Shown here one piece after another: positions 36,073-44,927 of a stretch of DNA of 64,000 nt. The stretch lies in NCBI RefSeq assembly GCF_002332425.1, contig NZ_NRGS01000004.1, positions 62,001-126,000 on the forward strand, in the 5' to 3' direction. This DNA comes from Brachybacterium alimentarium (lineage in GTDB: Bacteria; Actinomycetota; Actinomycetes; Actinomycetales; Dermabacteraceae). The position numbers and the translations under genes are program-made. The notes under the pieces are model-generated. The model made no database searches. It had not been told where the DNA came from and saw nothing but the letters and a program-made list of their open reading frames with translations. Position 1 is the stretch's first letter. Each line of letters starts with the position of its first letter.

Positions 36073-36890
36073 CCGCGCCGCTGCTGCAGCTGCGCGACCT
36101 GCGCCGCTCGGTGCGTCTGCCCAGCCACGAAGAACTCCACATCCTGCGCGGAATCGATCTGACCGTCGAGCCCGGGGACCACGTGGCGATCGTCGGCCGC
36201 TCCGGATCCGGCAAATCCACCCTGCTGAATCTCCTGGGCCTGATCGACCGGCAGACGGGCGGGGAGCTGCTGTTCGACGGAACCGATGTCTCCCGGCTGG
36301 GCGAGCGCCGCCGCGCCCGACTGCGCGGCGCGTCGATCGGTTTCGTGTTCCAGCAGTTCAACCTGCTCGAGCGCCGCACCGCCCTCGAGAACGTGATGAT
36401 GCCGCTGATGTACGGGAGCCCCGGGCAGTTCTGGCGGCGTGAGCGCCTGGCGATGGAGATGCTCGACCGGGTGGGCCTGGCCGACCGCGCCCCGCAGCAG
36501 CCCTCACGTCTGTCCGGCGGCGAGCAGCAGCGGGTGGCGGTGGCTCGGGCATTGGTGCGCAGGCCGCGGCTGATCCTCGCCGACGAGCCCACCGGCGCGC
36601 TCGATGTCACCACCGGTGAGGCCGTCATGGCACTGCTGGACGAGATCGCGCGGGAGTCCGACGCCGCGCTCGTGACGATCACCCACGACCTGCAGGTCGC
36701 CGCCCTTTCACGGCGCTCGTACCTGCTGGACGAGGGGACCCTGCACGACGTGACCACCTCCCAGGCGCACGATGCGCTCTCAGCGACGGTGGGCATCCGT
36801 GCCGGTCGGGAGGCGGTCGCCGCCTCGACGGGCGCGCCGACCGGTGCATCACGGGATGCGACCGAGCAGTTCCGGGAGGTGCAGGCATGA
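36069..36890 (+). CDS. MacB-like ABC transporter ATP-binding protein
   Basis: ATPase of 273 residues of the LolD/MacB type. Walker A GRSGSGKST, Q-loop FQQFNLLE, signature LSGGEQQRVAVARAL and Walker B LILADEPTGALD are complete, and a His follows in VTITHD. GTG 36069 overlaps the stop of the adaptor gene (GTGA). A 45-residue C-terminal tail is unusual for LolD-type subunits. It partners with the following permease, probably exporting a peptide, lipid or antibiotic. Confidence 0.93.
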   Translation: MTAPLLQLRDLRRSVRLPSHEELHILRGIDLTVEPGDHVAIVGRSGSGKSTLLNLLGLIDRQTGGELLFDGTDVSRLGERRRARLRGASIGFVFQQFNLLERRTALENVMMPLMYGSPGQFWRRERLAMEMLDRVGLADRAPQQPSRLSGGEQQRVAVARALVRRPRLILADEPTGALDVTTGEAVMALLDEIARESDAALVTITHDLQVAALSRRSYLLDEGTLHDVTTSQAHDALSATVGIRAGREAVAASTGAPTGASRDATEQFREVQA

Positions 36891-38149
36891 CCGGTCTGCT
36901 CGCCTCGATCGTCGAGGCCTACGGCGAGCTGCGCGTGAACAAGGGCCGGATCCTGCTGTCCCTGATCGGGGTCGCGTTCTCGGTGTTCGCTCTCACCGCC
37001 GTGATGGGAGCGGGCGGCATGCTGGGCGGCGCCCTGCTGCAGTCCATGGAGAAGAGCGGCGGCCGCGACACCGTGCTCTCGCTGCAGCCCATGGGCGATA
37101 TGTCCTTCGAGGTCGACGAGTTCGGCAACGAGATCGGTGCCTCTGCCCCGTCGGACGACCTCACCACGGCCGAGCAGGACGACCTCGTGCTCGAGCAGAT
37201 CGATCGCCTCGGCATCACCCAGCGCACCCGCCAGGTCTACTCCGACATGCGTATCCAGACCACCCAGGGAGTGCAGACCACCGCGGTGAACGGTGTGGAC
37301 CCCGCCTACGCCACGATGTACCGCCTGCAGGTCGGGCAGGGCAGGTGGCTCGCGGATTCGGACCGTCACCGCCTGGCCCCCGCCCTCGTGGTGAACCAGC
37401 CGCTGTACGAGGCCCTCGGCTCACCCGATCTGGGCACCGAGCCGATCACGCTCTACGGGACGACAGGGGCTCAGGAGTCCGAGCAGGCGATCGTCATCGG
37501 TGTCCTGCCCGCCGATCCCAACACCGATTGGGGGATGCAGGCCTATATGGCGGCCGACGGCATGCCGACGCTGCCCGGCATGGACGAGAACAGCCTCACC
37601 ACCTCGGAGTACCTGGTGTGGGTGCCGCCCGAGCAGGCCGACTCCGTGCGCGCGCAGCTCAGCCAGGCGCTCTCGGACACCCCCATCGGCGCGTTCGACG
37701 TGTACCCAACCTCCTTCGGGGTCGAGGAGATGTCGATCTACAAGGTGTTCGGCTATGCGGTGGCCGGCGTCGCCGTGGTGATCCTGCTGCTGGGGGCGCT
37801 GGGACTGGTGAACATCTCCCTGGTCACCGTGCGCTACCGGGTGCGGGAGATCGGGATCCGACGCTCCTACGGCGCCACCGGTGGGCGCATCTTCTTCGGT
37901 GTGCTCATGGAGTCCGTGGTGGCCACCGTCCTGGCCGGAGCGATCGGCGTGGGAGCGGCGGTCGCTCTGGTCAAAGCCCCCTTCGTCACGGACTTCTTCC
38001 GGGAGCAGGGGCTGCAGGACCTTCCGCCGTTCCCGGTGGATGCCGTGGTGATGGGCCTGCTGGCCGCGACCGCGGTGGGCGTGCTCGCCGGTGCCCTGCC
38101 CGCGCTGATCGCCACCCGCATCAAGGTGATCGACGCGATCCGCAGCTGA
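36887..38149 (+). CDS. MacB-type ABC transporter permease
   Basis: Permease of 420 residues: one N-terminal helix (about 22-45), a long extracytoplasmic MacB_PCD-type domain, then three helices of an FtsX domain starting near residue 285 with the YRVREIGIRRSYGATGG coupling segment. Its ATG overlaps the ATPase stop (ATGA). With the adaptor and ATPase it forms a MacAB-like efflux system; the substrate is unknown. Confidence 0.93.
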   Translation: MTGLLASIVEAYGELRVNKGRILLSLIGVAFSVFALTAVMGAGGMLGGALLQSMEKSGGRDTVLSLQPMGDMSFEVDEFGNEIGASAPSDDLTTAEQDDLVLEQIDRLGITQRTRQVYSDMRIQTTQGVQTTAVNGVDPAYATMYRLQVGQGRWLADSDRHRLAPALVVNQPLYEALGSPDLGTEPITLYGTTGAQESEQAIVIGVLPADPNTDWGMQAYMAADGMPTLPGMDENSLTTSEYLVWVPPEQADSVRAQLSQALSDTPIGAFDVYPTSFGVEEMSIYKVFGYAVAGVAVVILLLGALGLVNISLVTVRYRVREIGIRRSYGATGGRIFFGVLMESVVATVLAGAIGVGAAVALVKAPFVTDFFREQGLQDLPPFPVDAVVMGLLAATAVGVLAGALPALIATRIKVIDAIRS

Positions 38150-38264
38150 GACGCTGGGTCCGAGGGCGAGCGGGCAGGCCGAGACCGGAGGCGCGGTCGG
38201 GCGGATCCGGCAGGCAGGGCCCCGCACGGCCCCGACGAACCCGCGTGCAGGTCACGCGAGGCGG

Positions 38265-38501
38265 TCAGTCCTCCGGCAGCGCGGCGAAGGCCGATTTCAT
38301 GTCGTTGTACCAGCCCAGGGACTGCTTGGGATGCAGCCAGCGGAACTTCATCTCTTTGCGGGCCGCCTGGTGCGCGTCATCGCCGGCCTTGACGGCCTCC
38401 TTGAGATGCTGGTCCTGAGCGTGGATGACGTCGTCCGCGCTCTCGCCGCGGTGGGCGAGGTCGCAGGGGCCGCCGAGCTGCTGGCAGGTCATGGTCTTCA
38501 T
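38265..38501 (-). CDS. DUF1059 domain-containing small protein
   Basis: Protein of 78 residues with MTCQQLGGPCDLAHRG at the start, the Cys-rich DUF1059 signature, followed by a helix (DDVIHAQDQHLKEAVKAG). No transmembrane segment. Function unknown. It lies between the MacAB-like operon (convergent) and the ECF sigma gene on the same strand. Confidence 0.8.
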   Translation of the reverse strand: MKTMTCQQLGGPCDLAHRGESADDVIHAQDQHLKEAVKAGDDAHQAARKEMKFRWLHPKQSLGWYNDMKSAFAALPED

Positions 38502-38691
38502 CGGGTCGTCCTCTTCTGCGGGAACGGCAGGCGGAGGATCCCGCTGCCGGTACTGCTCTCATCGTGGTGACGCACGACCGGCCGCACGTGTGACCGCGGC
38601 CCAGCCGAGAAGGTGGCCGCGGACAGCCGGCCCGGGCGGCGACCGCGGTCGGGCGACGAGTGCACCTGTGCGCCGCGATCCGGAGCGGAGG

Positions 38692-39606
38692 TCACCGCGG
38701 ATCGGCGCCGTCTCGGCGCACCACGCGAGCGATGACGCCGGGCTCCGCCCGGAAATCGATGCGTGCCACACGACCACCGACGATGGTGAAGTCGAACAGG
38801 ACCATCGCCTGGCCGCGGTGGTACCAGGCCGAGCCGGCCCGTCCGTCGAGGCTGGTGGGCAGTGCGGCGTGGGCGGCGCCGTTGAAGAAGCTCGCAATGT
38901 CCTCACGGCCGTCGATCGCGGCCGGAGTGCCGGTCTCGATCGCCTGCTGATCGCCGCGCACCACGGCGTCCGGAGCCAGGAGCTGCACGAGCCGGGTGAA
39001 GTCGCCCTCTCGGGCAGCGGCCATGAAGGCGTCGACCACTTCCCAGTCCGCGAGCGCATCCTCGGGGCGGGGCTGGGCGATCTTGGCGCGGGCGCGCGAG
39101 GCGAGCTTGCGGGCGGCCTGCGGCGTGGTGTCCAGCGCCGCGGCGATCGTCGTGAACTCGAATCCGAAGCTGTCGTGCATCACGAAGGCGACGCGCTCGT
39201 TCGGGCTGAGCCGGTCCAGGACCAGCTGCAGCGCAGCGCCCACGGTGTCGGCGAGGGCGACGTCCTCGGCAGGGTCCGGGGCGGTCTCCTCCACCTCGAG
39301 CTCCTCCTCGGGCACGGGGATGCGGCGACGGAGCCGGTCCAGGCACAGCCGGGTGGTCACCGTGGTCAACCAGGCGGCGATGTTGTCGATGCCCTGATCC
39401 GTGCCGTCCAGCCGCAGCCACGCCTGCTGGACGATGTCCTGCGCCTCGTGCGCATCGCCGAGGATCCTGGCGGCGAGCGCGACCAGACGATTGCGCTCCC
39501 GCTCGAACCGCTGTGCGAGCTCATCAGCGGGAATGACCGTATCGCCGCGGGCCCCCGCGCCGCCGAGGGTTCCCGCGTCGCCGCTCACGTTCTCCTGAGG
39601 GTCCAT
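38692..39606 (-). CDS. ECF41-type RNA polymerase sigma factor with SnoaL-like C-terminus
   Basis: Protein of 304 residues. Region sigma-2 (about 25-90, QDIVQQAWLRL) and sigma-4 (about 140-190, LSPNERVAFVMHDSFGFEF, TTPQAARKLASRARAKI) are followed by a SnoaL/NTF2-like domain (about 200-300) typical of ECF41/SigJ factors, whose fused C-terminus regulates activity in place of a separate anti-sigma factor. GGAAGG lies upstream of ATG 39606. The carboxymuconolactone decarboxylase/oxidoreductase gene that normally accompanies ECF41 is absent. Confidence 0.88.
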   Translation of the reverse strand: MDPQENVSGDAGTLGGAGARGDTVIPADELAQRFERERNRLVALAARILGDAHEAQDIVQQAWLRLDGTDQGIDNIAAWLTTVTTRLCLDRLRRRIPVPEEELEVEETAPDPAEDVALADTVGAALQLVLDRLSPNERVAFVMHDSFGFEFTTIAAALDTTPQAARKLASRARAKIAQPRPEDALADWEVVDAFMAAAREGDFTRLVQLLAPDAVVRGDQQAIETGTPAAIDGREDIASFFNGAAHAALPTSLDGRAGSAWYHRGQAMVLFDFTIVGGRVARIDFRAEPGVIARVVRRDGADPR

Positions 39607-39698
39607 GCCCGCATCCTTCCCTACGCGCCGCCGGCCATGACGCCGAGGGCTCCTGCTCTCCCGACGCAGCCGGTCGCAGAGGTGTGACAGCGGCCCGA

Positions 39699-40712
39699 TC
39701 AGCTCCGGTAGATGGTCCGGGGACGCTGCGGGTTGCTGACCGAGGGCCCCTGGATACTCACGCTCTCGCCGTCGATGTCGACCCTGGAGATCCAGGTCTG
39801 GCGGCCGGGGTCCTCCCCCACGCGATCCGGCTGCCAGGCGTGATAGACGTACCAGACCCCGTCGTCGGTGCGCACGGGCATGCCGTGGCCCGGCCCCGCG
39901 GCGACCTCGTTGGCCGAGAGCACGGGCTGCTCCGAGAGCTTCGTCCACGGCCCGTCGATCGCGTCGGCGACCGCGACGCCCACTCCGTAGGTCTCGTTCC
40001 AGTACTCGCCGGCGGAGTAGAAGAGGTAGTAGCGACCTCCGTCGGTGATCACGGCCGGGCCCTCGATCGTGTAGATCTCCCAGGGCTGATCCCGTTCGAG
40101 GATCCGGGTGCGTGCGCCCTCGAGGGAGAGTCCGTCGGCCGCGAGGCGCTGTGCGAACAGAGAGGAGTCCTGGTCCGCGGCGTTGCCGTCGTTCTTCCAG
40201 AGCAGCCAGAGCGAGCCGTCCTCGTCCCGGAACGGTGAGGCGTCGATGCATCCGCCCTCCTCCGGGGTGCTCAGCAGCGGCGCATCCGCGGAGTCGACGA
40301 ACGGCCCCTCGGGCCGCTCCGCCACCGCGACGCCGATCGCCTGCCGATCCGTCTCCCGCTCCCAGGCGGTGTAGTAGGCGTGGTACCTGCCGTCGACCTC
40401 GATGACCTCGGGTGCCCAGTGCCGGCCGATGTTCGCCCAGGGGGCGATCACGGGCTGGCCGTCCCCCACGCGACGCCAGGTCACGAGGTCGGGGGATCTC
40501 AGCACCGGCATGTTCCCCGCAGCTCCTGCGGTGGAGTACAGGTAATACCCCTGGTCGACGCGCAGGATCCCCGGATCCGGCTGGTCGGTGGCGATCACGG
40601 GGTTGGTGTATCCGGAGGTGGCGTGGGCGGTGGGCAGGCCTGCACCGACGCCCACGGAGACAGCTCCGGAGGCGAAGAGGGTGCGGCGGGAGATGCGGGC
40701 AACAGGCGTCAT
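39699..40712 (-). CDS. Secreted glycoside hydrolase family 43 (arabinanase/xylosidase-type)
   Basis: Enzyme of 337 residues. ISRRTLFASGAVSVGVGAG is a twin-arginine signal, cleaved near residue 32. Five-bladed propeller segments follow, with candidate acids Asp in TDQPDPGIL, Asp in GCIDASPF and Glu in TIEGPAV, matching the GH43 pattern. No binding domain. Expected substrate is an arabinose- or xylose-containing glycan outside the cell. It faces the reverse-oriented CPBP-like gene and is transcribed toward the ECF sigma gene. Confidence 0.88.
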   Translation of the reverse strand: MTPVARISRRTLFASGAVSVGVGAGLPTAHATSGYTNPVIATDQPDPGILRVDQGYYLYSTAGAAGNMPVLRSPDLVTWRRVGDGQPVIAPWANIGRHWAPEVIEVDGRYHAYYTAWERETDRQAIGVAVAERPEGPFVDSADAPLLSTPEEGGCIDASPFRDEDGSLWLLWKNDGNAADQDSSLFAQRLAADGLSLEGARTRILERDQPWEIYTIEGPAVITDGGRYYLFYSAGEYWNETYGVGVAVADAIDGPWTKLSEQPVLSANEVAAGPGHGMPVRTDDGVWYVYHAWQPDRVGEDPGRQTWISRVDIDGESVSIQGPSVSNPQRPRTIYRS

Positions 40713-40841
40713 CGACGTCGTCCTTCGTGGAGTGACGGCCGGGCGGCGGTGCCCGACCGCTCATATTCCTACGTGAGAATTCGTGGCCTGTCCATACCCG
40801 TCGCCATACCCGTCGGGGTCAGGACGGCGCCTCGGGCGTGC

Positions 40842-41921
40842 TCAGATCAGCACGGGATCCGGCGCAGGGTCGCTCGCGGCACGGCCCACGGGCTCGAGCA
40901 GGCGGAGGCCATTGCGCCTGCTCACCACCACGACGATCACCGCGGCTACGACCAGCAGCGCGATCGCGGCAGCCGCTCCCCCGGCCAGCGCGGCCCCGGC
41001 ATGCGCGGGACCCGCCGCGGTGCTCGCGAGCGTGGCGGCGGAGGTGCCGGGGGCAGAGATCGCCGCAGTGAGGGCCGACGTGCCGGCTCCGGCCCCGGTG
41101 CCCGCGGCGAACGCGGAGACGATCAGCGCGGATCCCGTGGCGGTGGCCGTGAGCAGGATCGGCACCTCGAGCCCGCCGGTCTTCCAGGCGAGCATCGCGG
41201 CGGCGAGCGCGGCGGCCAGGGCGGGCAGGACGACGGCGGTGGTGGTCTCGCGGCCGATCAGCGAGATCCCGGCGACCGCGAGGATCGGGATCGCCGGGCT
41301 GCGCAGCCAGGTGCCGACGGCCTGGAGCACCATCCCGCGCAGCGCCAGCTCGAGGCCGACGGCCTGGATCGGCACCAGGACCAGCACGAGAACGACCACC
41401 AGGATCAGCGAGAGCACCGACGCTCCCTCATCGGAGGAGGCCGAAGCGGACACGGGGGCGTCGGCACCGCTCCCGACGAGCACCGCGATACCTCCCGCGA
41501 GCGCGGCGATCCCGACCACCGCGAGGGCGCCGAGCACCACCCAGGCACCCGTGGAGCGCAGCAGATCGCGGCGGAAGCGGGCGGCGATCGACCAGGTCGG
41601 TCCGAGCGGCCGCCAGCCGCCGATGCGCACGCCCACCAATCCCGCGGGCAGCCACATCGCGCCCATCGCGAGCGCGATCCCCACATCGAGCGGGCTGGTC
41701 GGGTCACCGCTGGTCACGTCGATCGCGCTGTTCACACCGGGAGCGAGGGCGAGCACGAGGATCGTGAGGACCAGCAGCACGGAGGCCAGCACCACGTAGG
41801 CGATGAAGGCCGCGGCCACGGTGAGCAGGGGCTTGCTCCAGGCGGACCACGCCGGGCGCAGCGTCGCGAGGCGGTGGTACGGAGTGGGACGTCCGCTGTG
41901 GTCGACGTCAGGGATGCTCAT
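40842..41921 (-). CDS. CPBP-type membrane protein lacking catalytic residues
   Basis: Polytopic protein of 359 residues with about eight helices, clearly related to the CPBP protease at 43.7-44.8 kb: WKTGGLEVPILL here matches WKTGGLEIPILL there, and AVGTWLRSPAIPIL matches MVGTWLRWPLIGIL. The CPBP motif EExxxR has become GLELALRG (first Glu lost), and the later His positions (LGHGYTG, ILLHTANNW) are replaced by LIGRETTT and ILLTATATG. It is therefore probably a pseudoprotease. ATG 41921 overlaps the upstream amidotransferase stop, so they are cotranslated. Confidence 0.75.
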   Translation of the reverse strand: MSIPDVDHSGRPTPYHRLATLRPAWSAWSKPLLTVAAAFIAYVVLASVLLVLTILVLALAPGVNSAIDVTSGDPTSPLDVGIALAMGAMWLPAGLVGVRIGGWRPLGPTWSIAARFRRDLLRSTGAWVVLGALAVVGIAALAGGIAVLVGSGADAPVSASASSDEGASVLSLILVVVLVLVLVPIQAVGLELALRGMVLQAVGTWLRSPAIPILAVAGISLIGRETTTAVVLPALAAALAAAMLAWKTGGLEVPILLTATATGSALIVSAFAAGTGAGAGTSALTAAISAPGTSAATLASTAAGPAHAGAALAGGAAAAIALLVVAAVIVVVVSRRNGLRLLEPVGRAASDPAPDPVLI

Positions 41922-42928
41922 GCGGCGCTGTCTGCACTCTCGTCGTGCCCCGCAGTCGCGGAGCCGGTAGCGGTATCAGTGGTGTCGGTCGTGTCGGTCG
42001 TATCCGTGCTGGCGGGGCGACCCTCGGCGAGGCGCAGACGACGCTCCGCGTGGGCTCGATCCTGCTCGGCGTGGGCCTGCGAGGCCGCGGCCGAGAGGCC
42101 GAGGTCCTCGATGCTCAGCGGCCGGGCGAGCGGTCCGAACGGATGCTCGCTGCTCATGGTCCCGTCGGCCCCGAGACGTACGAGCTCGCCGGAATCCATG
42201 AGCCGCCACGCAGGGTCGTCGTCCATGGGCTCGCTCGCGATCACCACGGAGCGCACCCCGGAGAGGTCGGCGCTGCGGGCCGTCAGCGAATCGGAGGACT
42301 GCTCGAGCGCCTCGCGGGGCGCGTCGGAGGTGGCGGTGCGCTCGAGCACCCAGAGCTCGTTGGTGGCCGGAAGGCGCACCGCGATGAGCTCCTCCCCCTT
42401 CATGACCAGCAGGTTCACGGAGTAGACCGGCACATTCGCCGCGATCCACGACAGGGCGGCGACCACGCCGTCGCGCAGGTCGCCCTCGTGCGCGGCGACC
42501 TCCCCGGTGATCAGGGCGGCCATCCACTCGCTGTCGGTGGTGCCCTGCACGTGGTGGGCGGCACCGAGCTCCGTCACGCGCTCGCGCATCGCGTCGGTGA
42601 CCTCGAGGACGCCGTTATGGGCGCTGATGATGCCGTCCTGCAGGAACGGATGGGTGTTCTCCTCGCAATGGCCGGTGCCCGAGGAGAGGCGGATGTGGGC
42701 GAGCATCGAGCGCGAGCGCAGCGTGGTCGCGAACTGCGCGAACGTCTCGGACTCGTAGGCGGCCACGGGACGCTTGCGCAGGCGCGCGCTCCCGGTCTCG
42801 TCGACCCAGCCGAATCCGGTCCCGTCGGCGTTGAACCGGGACTGGTTCAGCAGTGAGTACGGGGCATCGAGCAGCCAGAGATCGGCGGTCACGGGCTGGT
42901 CGGAATGAAGGGCGAAGAGTCGGCACAT
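41918..42928 (-). CDS. Class II glutamine amidotransferase
   Basis: Ntn-type amidotransferase of 336 residues. Met-Cys2-Arg-Leu exposes the catalytic cysteine after Met removal; LAHIRLSSGTGHCEENTHPF and SAHNGVLE are conserved substrate-binding segments. Related proteins include EgtC-like and YafJ-type hydrolases of unknown substrate. The C-terminus is a DTTDTTDTTDT run from a 9-bp tandem repeat (41973-42007). ATG 42928 lies nine bases after TACAGT with GGACAGG between. It overlaps the CPBP-like gene by four bases, implying shared function or regulation. Confidence 0.85.
   Translation of the reverse strand: MCRLFALHSDQPVTADLWLLDAPYSLLNQSRFNADGTGFGWVDETGSARLRKRPVAAYESETFAQFATTLRSRSMLAHIRLSSGTGHCEENTHPFLQDGIISAHNGVLEVTDAMRERVTELGAAHHVQGTTDSEWMAALITGEVAAHEGDLRDGVVAALSWIAANVPVYSVNLLVMKGEELIAVRLPATNELWVLERTATSDAPREALEQSSDSLTARSADLSGVRSVVIASEPMDDDPAWRLMDSGELVRLGADGTMSSEHPFGPLARPLSIEDLGLSAAASQAHAEQDRAHAERRLRLAEGRPASTDTTDTTDTTDTATGSATAGHDESADSAA
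41973..42007 (-). repeat. 9-bp tandem repeat within the amidotransferase C-terminus
   Basis: About four copies of gtgtcggtc (plus strand) coding Asp-Thr-Thr repeats. Since the unit is a multiple of three, copy-number change would lengthen the tail without shifting frame. Confidence 0.8.
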
Positions 42929-43169
42929 GGCCTGTCCACTGTAGAACTCCCTGGCTGTGGCCGCAGTGAGGGCGACCACCACGGACGGGTCCGATGCTGA
43001 TCCGTCGCGCACGAGTGCGGTCGCGACGACGGCGGGCATGCAGACGGAGCCCACGGTGATGCCGACGACCCCGAGGAGACCACCGGTGCCCGTTCCGTCC
43101 GTCGGCCCCCGGTGGCACGATGTTCCCACCAGAGGCCGCGAAGCGACCTCGCACCTCGTAGGAGGAACC

Positions 43170-43592
43170 ATGCCCAGCTCCACTCCCTACATCTCCTTCC
43201 CCCGCAACGCCGCCGAGGCCATGCCCTACTACCAGGAGATCTTCGGCGGCACCCTGGATCTCATGACCTATGGCGACAACCCCATGGAAGGCATGCCGTT
43301 CACTCCCCCGCCCGAGGCGGTCGCGCATGCCCAGCTGCAGGGCGGCCTGCTCACCCTCGCCGGCGGGGACGACATCGGCGACAGCCCGGTGCCGCTGGAC
43401 GGCTCCGCCTACTCGCTCATGGTGATGCCCGGCTCGGTCGCGGATGCCGAAGCCCTCATCAACCAGCTCACCTCCACCGGGGCGAGGATCGAGATGCCCT
43501 TCGCCGAAGCTCCCTGGGGCGATCACTACGGTCAGGTCAAGGACCGCTTCGGCGTGCTCTGGCAGATCGACGTGCCCGGCGTGCAGGGCTGA
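43170..43592 (+). CDS. VOC family (PhnB-like) protein
   Basis: Protein of 140 residues with the PhnB/glyoxalase-like pattern: YISFPRNAAEAMPYYQEIFGG at the start, a central LMTYGD strand, and WGDHYGQVKDRFGVLWQID at the end. Such proteins are metal-binding isomerase/dioxygenase relatives; the substrate is unknown. GGAGGAACC precedes ATG 43170. Single gene, facing the CPBP protease gene; a 5-bp tandem repeat follows the stop. Confidence 0.88.
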   Translation: MPSSTPYISFPRNAAEAMPYYQEIFGGTLDLMTYGDNPMEGMPFTPPPEAVAHAQLQGGLLTLAGGDDIGDSPVPLDGSAYSLMVMPGSVADAEALINQLTSTGARIEMPFAEAPWGDHYGQVKDRFGVLWQIDVPGVQG

Positions 43593-43615
43593 GGCGGCAT
43601 CTCTGCACCGCACTA

Positions 43616-43647
43616 CGCTGCACTGCACTGCACTGCACTGCACTGCC
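43616..43647. repeat. 5-bp tandem repeat (cactg) after the VOC gene
   Basis: Five to six perfect copies of cactg lie 25 bases after the VOC stop codon and 23 bases before the end of the convergent CPBP gene. Confidence 0.9.
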
Positions 43648-43669
43648 GCGCCGCCTGCGCCGTTTCCCC

Positions 43670-44764
43670 TCAGCCCGAGAGCGGCCGCGAGGTGCGGGCG
43701 GCGCTCGGCGCGGCCGTCGCCGCCGGGACGGGTGCGCGCGCCGACGAGGGCGCCTGACCCCAGCCGCGCTGCGGCTCCCACAGGCCCAGTCCGGCGCGCC
43801 GTGAGTACCACCACCAGATCCCGGCGGCGAGCAGCAGCATCGGCACCATCGCGAGCAGGAACCCGAGCACCGTGACCTCGCCCTGCTCGGTGAAGCCCGG
43901 GATCAGCGGAGCGATCGCGAACAGGGTCCAGTTGTTGGCGGTGTGCAGCAGGATCGGTATCTCGAGGCCGCCGGTCTTCCAGGCCAGCAGTCCCATCACG
44001 ATCGCGAAGGCGGCGATGTCGATGATCCCCAGCCCCGTGTACCCGTGGCCCAGCACGAACAGCGGCACAGGCAGCAGGATCCCGATGAGCGGCCAGCGCA
44101 GCCAGGTGCCGACCATCTGCATCGGCAGCGCCCGGAACACGAACTCCTCGCCCGCGCACTGCAGCGGGGCGAGCACGAGGGTCAGCAGCCAGGCCACGAT
44201 GACGCCCGCTCCGAGCTGCGGCACCACGACGGCATCCCGCTCCAGGATCAGGTTGAGCACGAGGTTCACCAGCAGATACACCGGGACCACGACGACTGCC
44301 ACGCGACCCAACAGTCCCCAGCGGAACCTCCCGAGGACCGAGAGGGCGATCCCGGCGCGCCCGTACCCGACGAGCGATCCCACCAGCACCGCAGGGACCA
44401 GCAGCGCCAGCATCCCGAGGCCCAGGAACTGATCGGCGGGGTTCAGCGGGTCGGTCATCGAGACGCTGGTCGCCACGGCTGGCCAGTACTCGCCGAGGAT
44501 CATCAGCGGAGCCATCACCTGAATGTTCAACACGACGAACACGACCGCGGTCACCCCGAGCGCGACCAGGGGGCGCCACCAGTAGCGCCGGTGCGGGATC
44601 GCCCGCGCGGCGCGGTGGTAGGCCTGCTCGGACGGCGGCGGGAGCTGCGGCGCCGACCGGCCCTGCGGTCGCGGCTCCGGCCCCGGCCGCGCCTCGGGCT
44701 GCTCAGTCTCCTGCGGTCGCTGCGGCTCCGGCGGCCGCTGGGGAAGGGTCTCGCTGTCGATCAT
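43670..44764 (-). CDS. CPBP family intramembrane metalloprotease
   Basis: Membrane protein of 364 residues with a Pro/Glu-rich cytoplasmic N-terminus (1-55) and about eight helices. Motif 1 is intact (Glu206-Glu207-Phe-Val-Phe-Arg211), motif 2 is LGHGYTG and motif 3 LLHTANNW, giving the Glu/His set of Abi/CAAX-type proteases. ATG 44764 is the likely start; an ATG 60 bases upstream is also in frame. Role may be protein maturation or bacteriocin self-immunity; target unknown. Catalytically complete paralogue of the 40.8 kb protein. Confidence 0.85.
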   Translation of the reverse strand: MIDSETLPQRPPEPQRPQETEQPEARPGPEPRPQGRSAPQLPPPSEQAYHRAARAIPHRRYWWRPLVALGVTAVVFVVLNIQVMAPLMILGEYWPAVATSVSMTDPLNPADQFLGLGMLALLVPAVLVGSLVGYGRAGIALSVLGRFRWGLLGRVAVVVVPVYLLVNLVLNLILERDAVVVPQLGAGVIVAWLLTLVLAPLQCAGEEFVFRALPMQMVGTWLRWPLIGILLPVPLFVLGHGYTGLGIIDIAAFAIVMGLLAWKTGGLEIPILLHTANNWTLFAIAPLIPGFTEQGEVTVLGFLLAMVPMLLLAAGIWWWYSRRAGLGLWEPQRGWGQAPSSARAPVPAATAAPSAARTSRPLSG

Positions 44765-44927
44765 GGCTCGATCCTCTCGTCCGCGCCGGGGCTCCCGCAT
44801 CAGCTGACGGTCTCCCGTCCCCATCGCTCCCTCCGCCGTGCGGACCCGCCGCGCGGCCGATGCCGCCCCTGCGCCGTCAGCCGCTCGGCCGATCCTTCGG
44901 CCGCCGCGGCCTCTCTACGCTGTCCTC

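Noticed and set aside
39606..40764. Upstream extension of the sigma-factor frame to 690 residues
   Set aside because: The extension is antisense to GH43 and shows no sigma-factor similarity; ATG 39606 with a ribosome site fits the family length.
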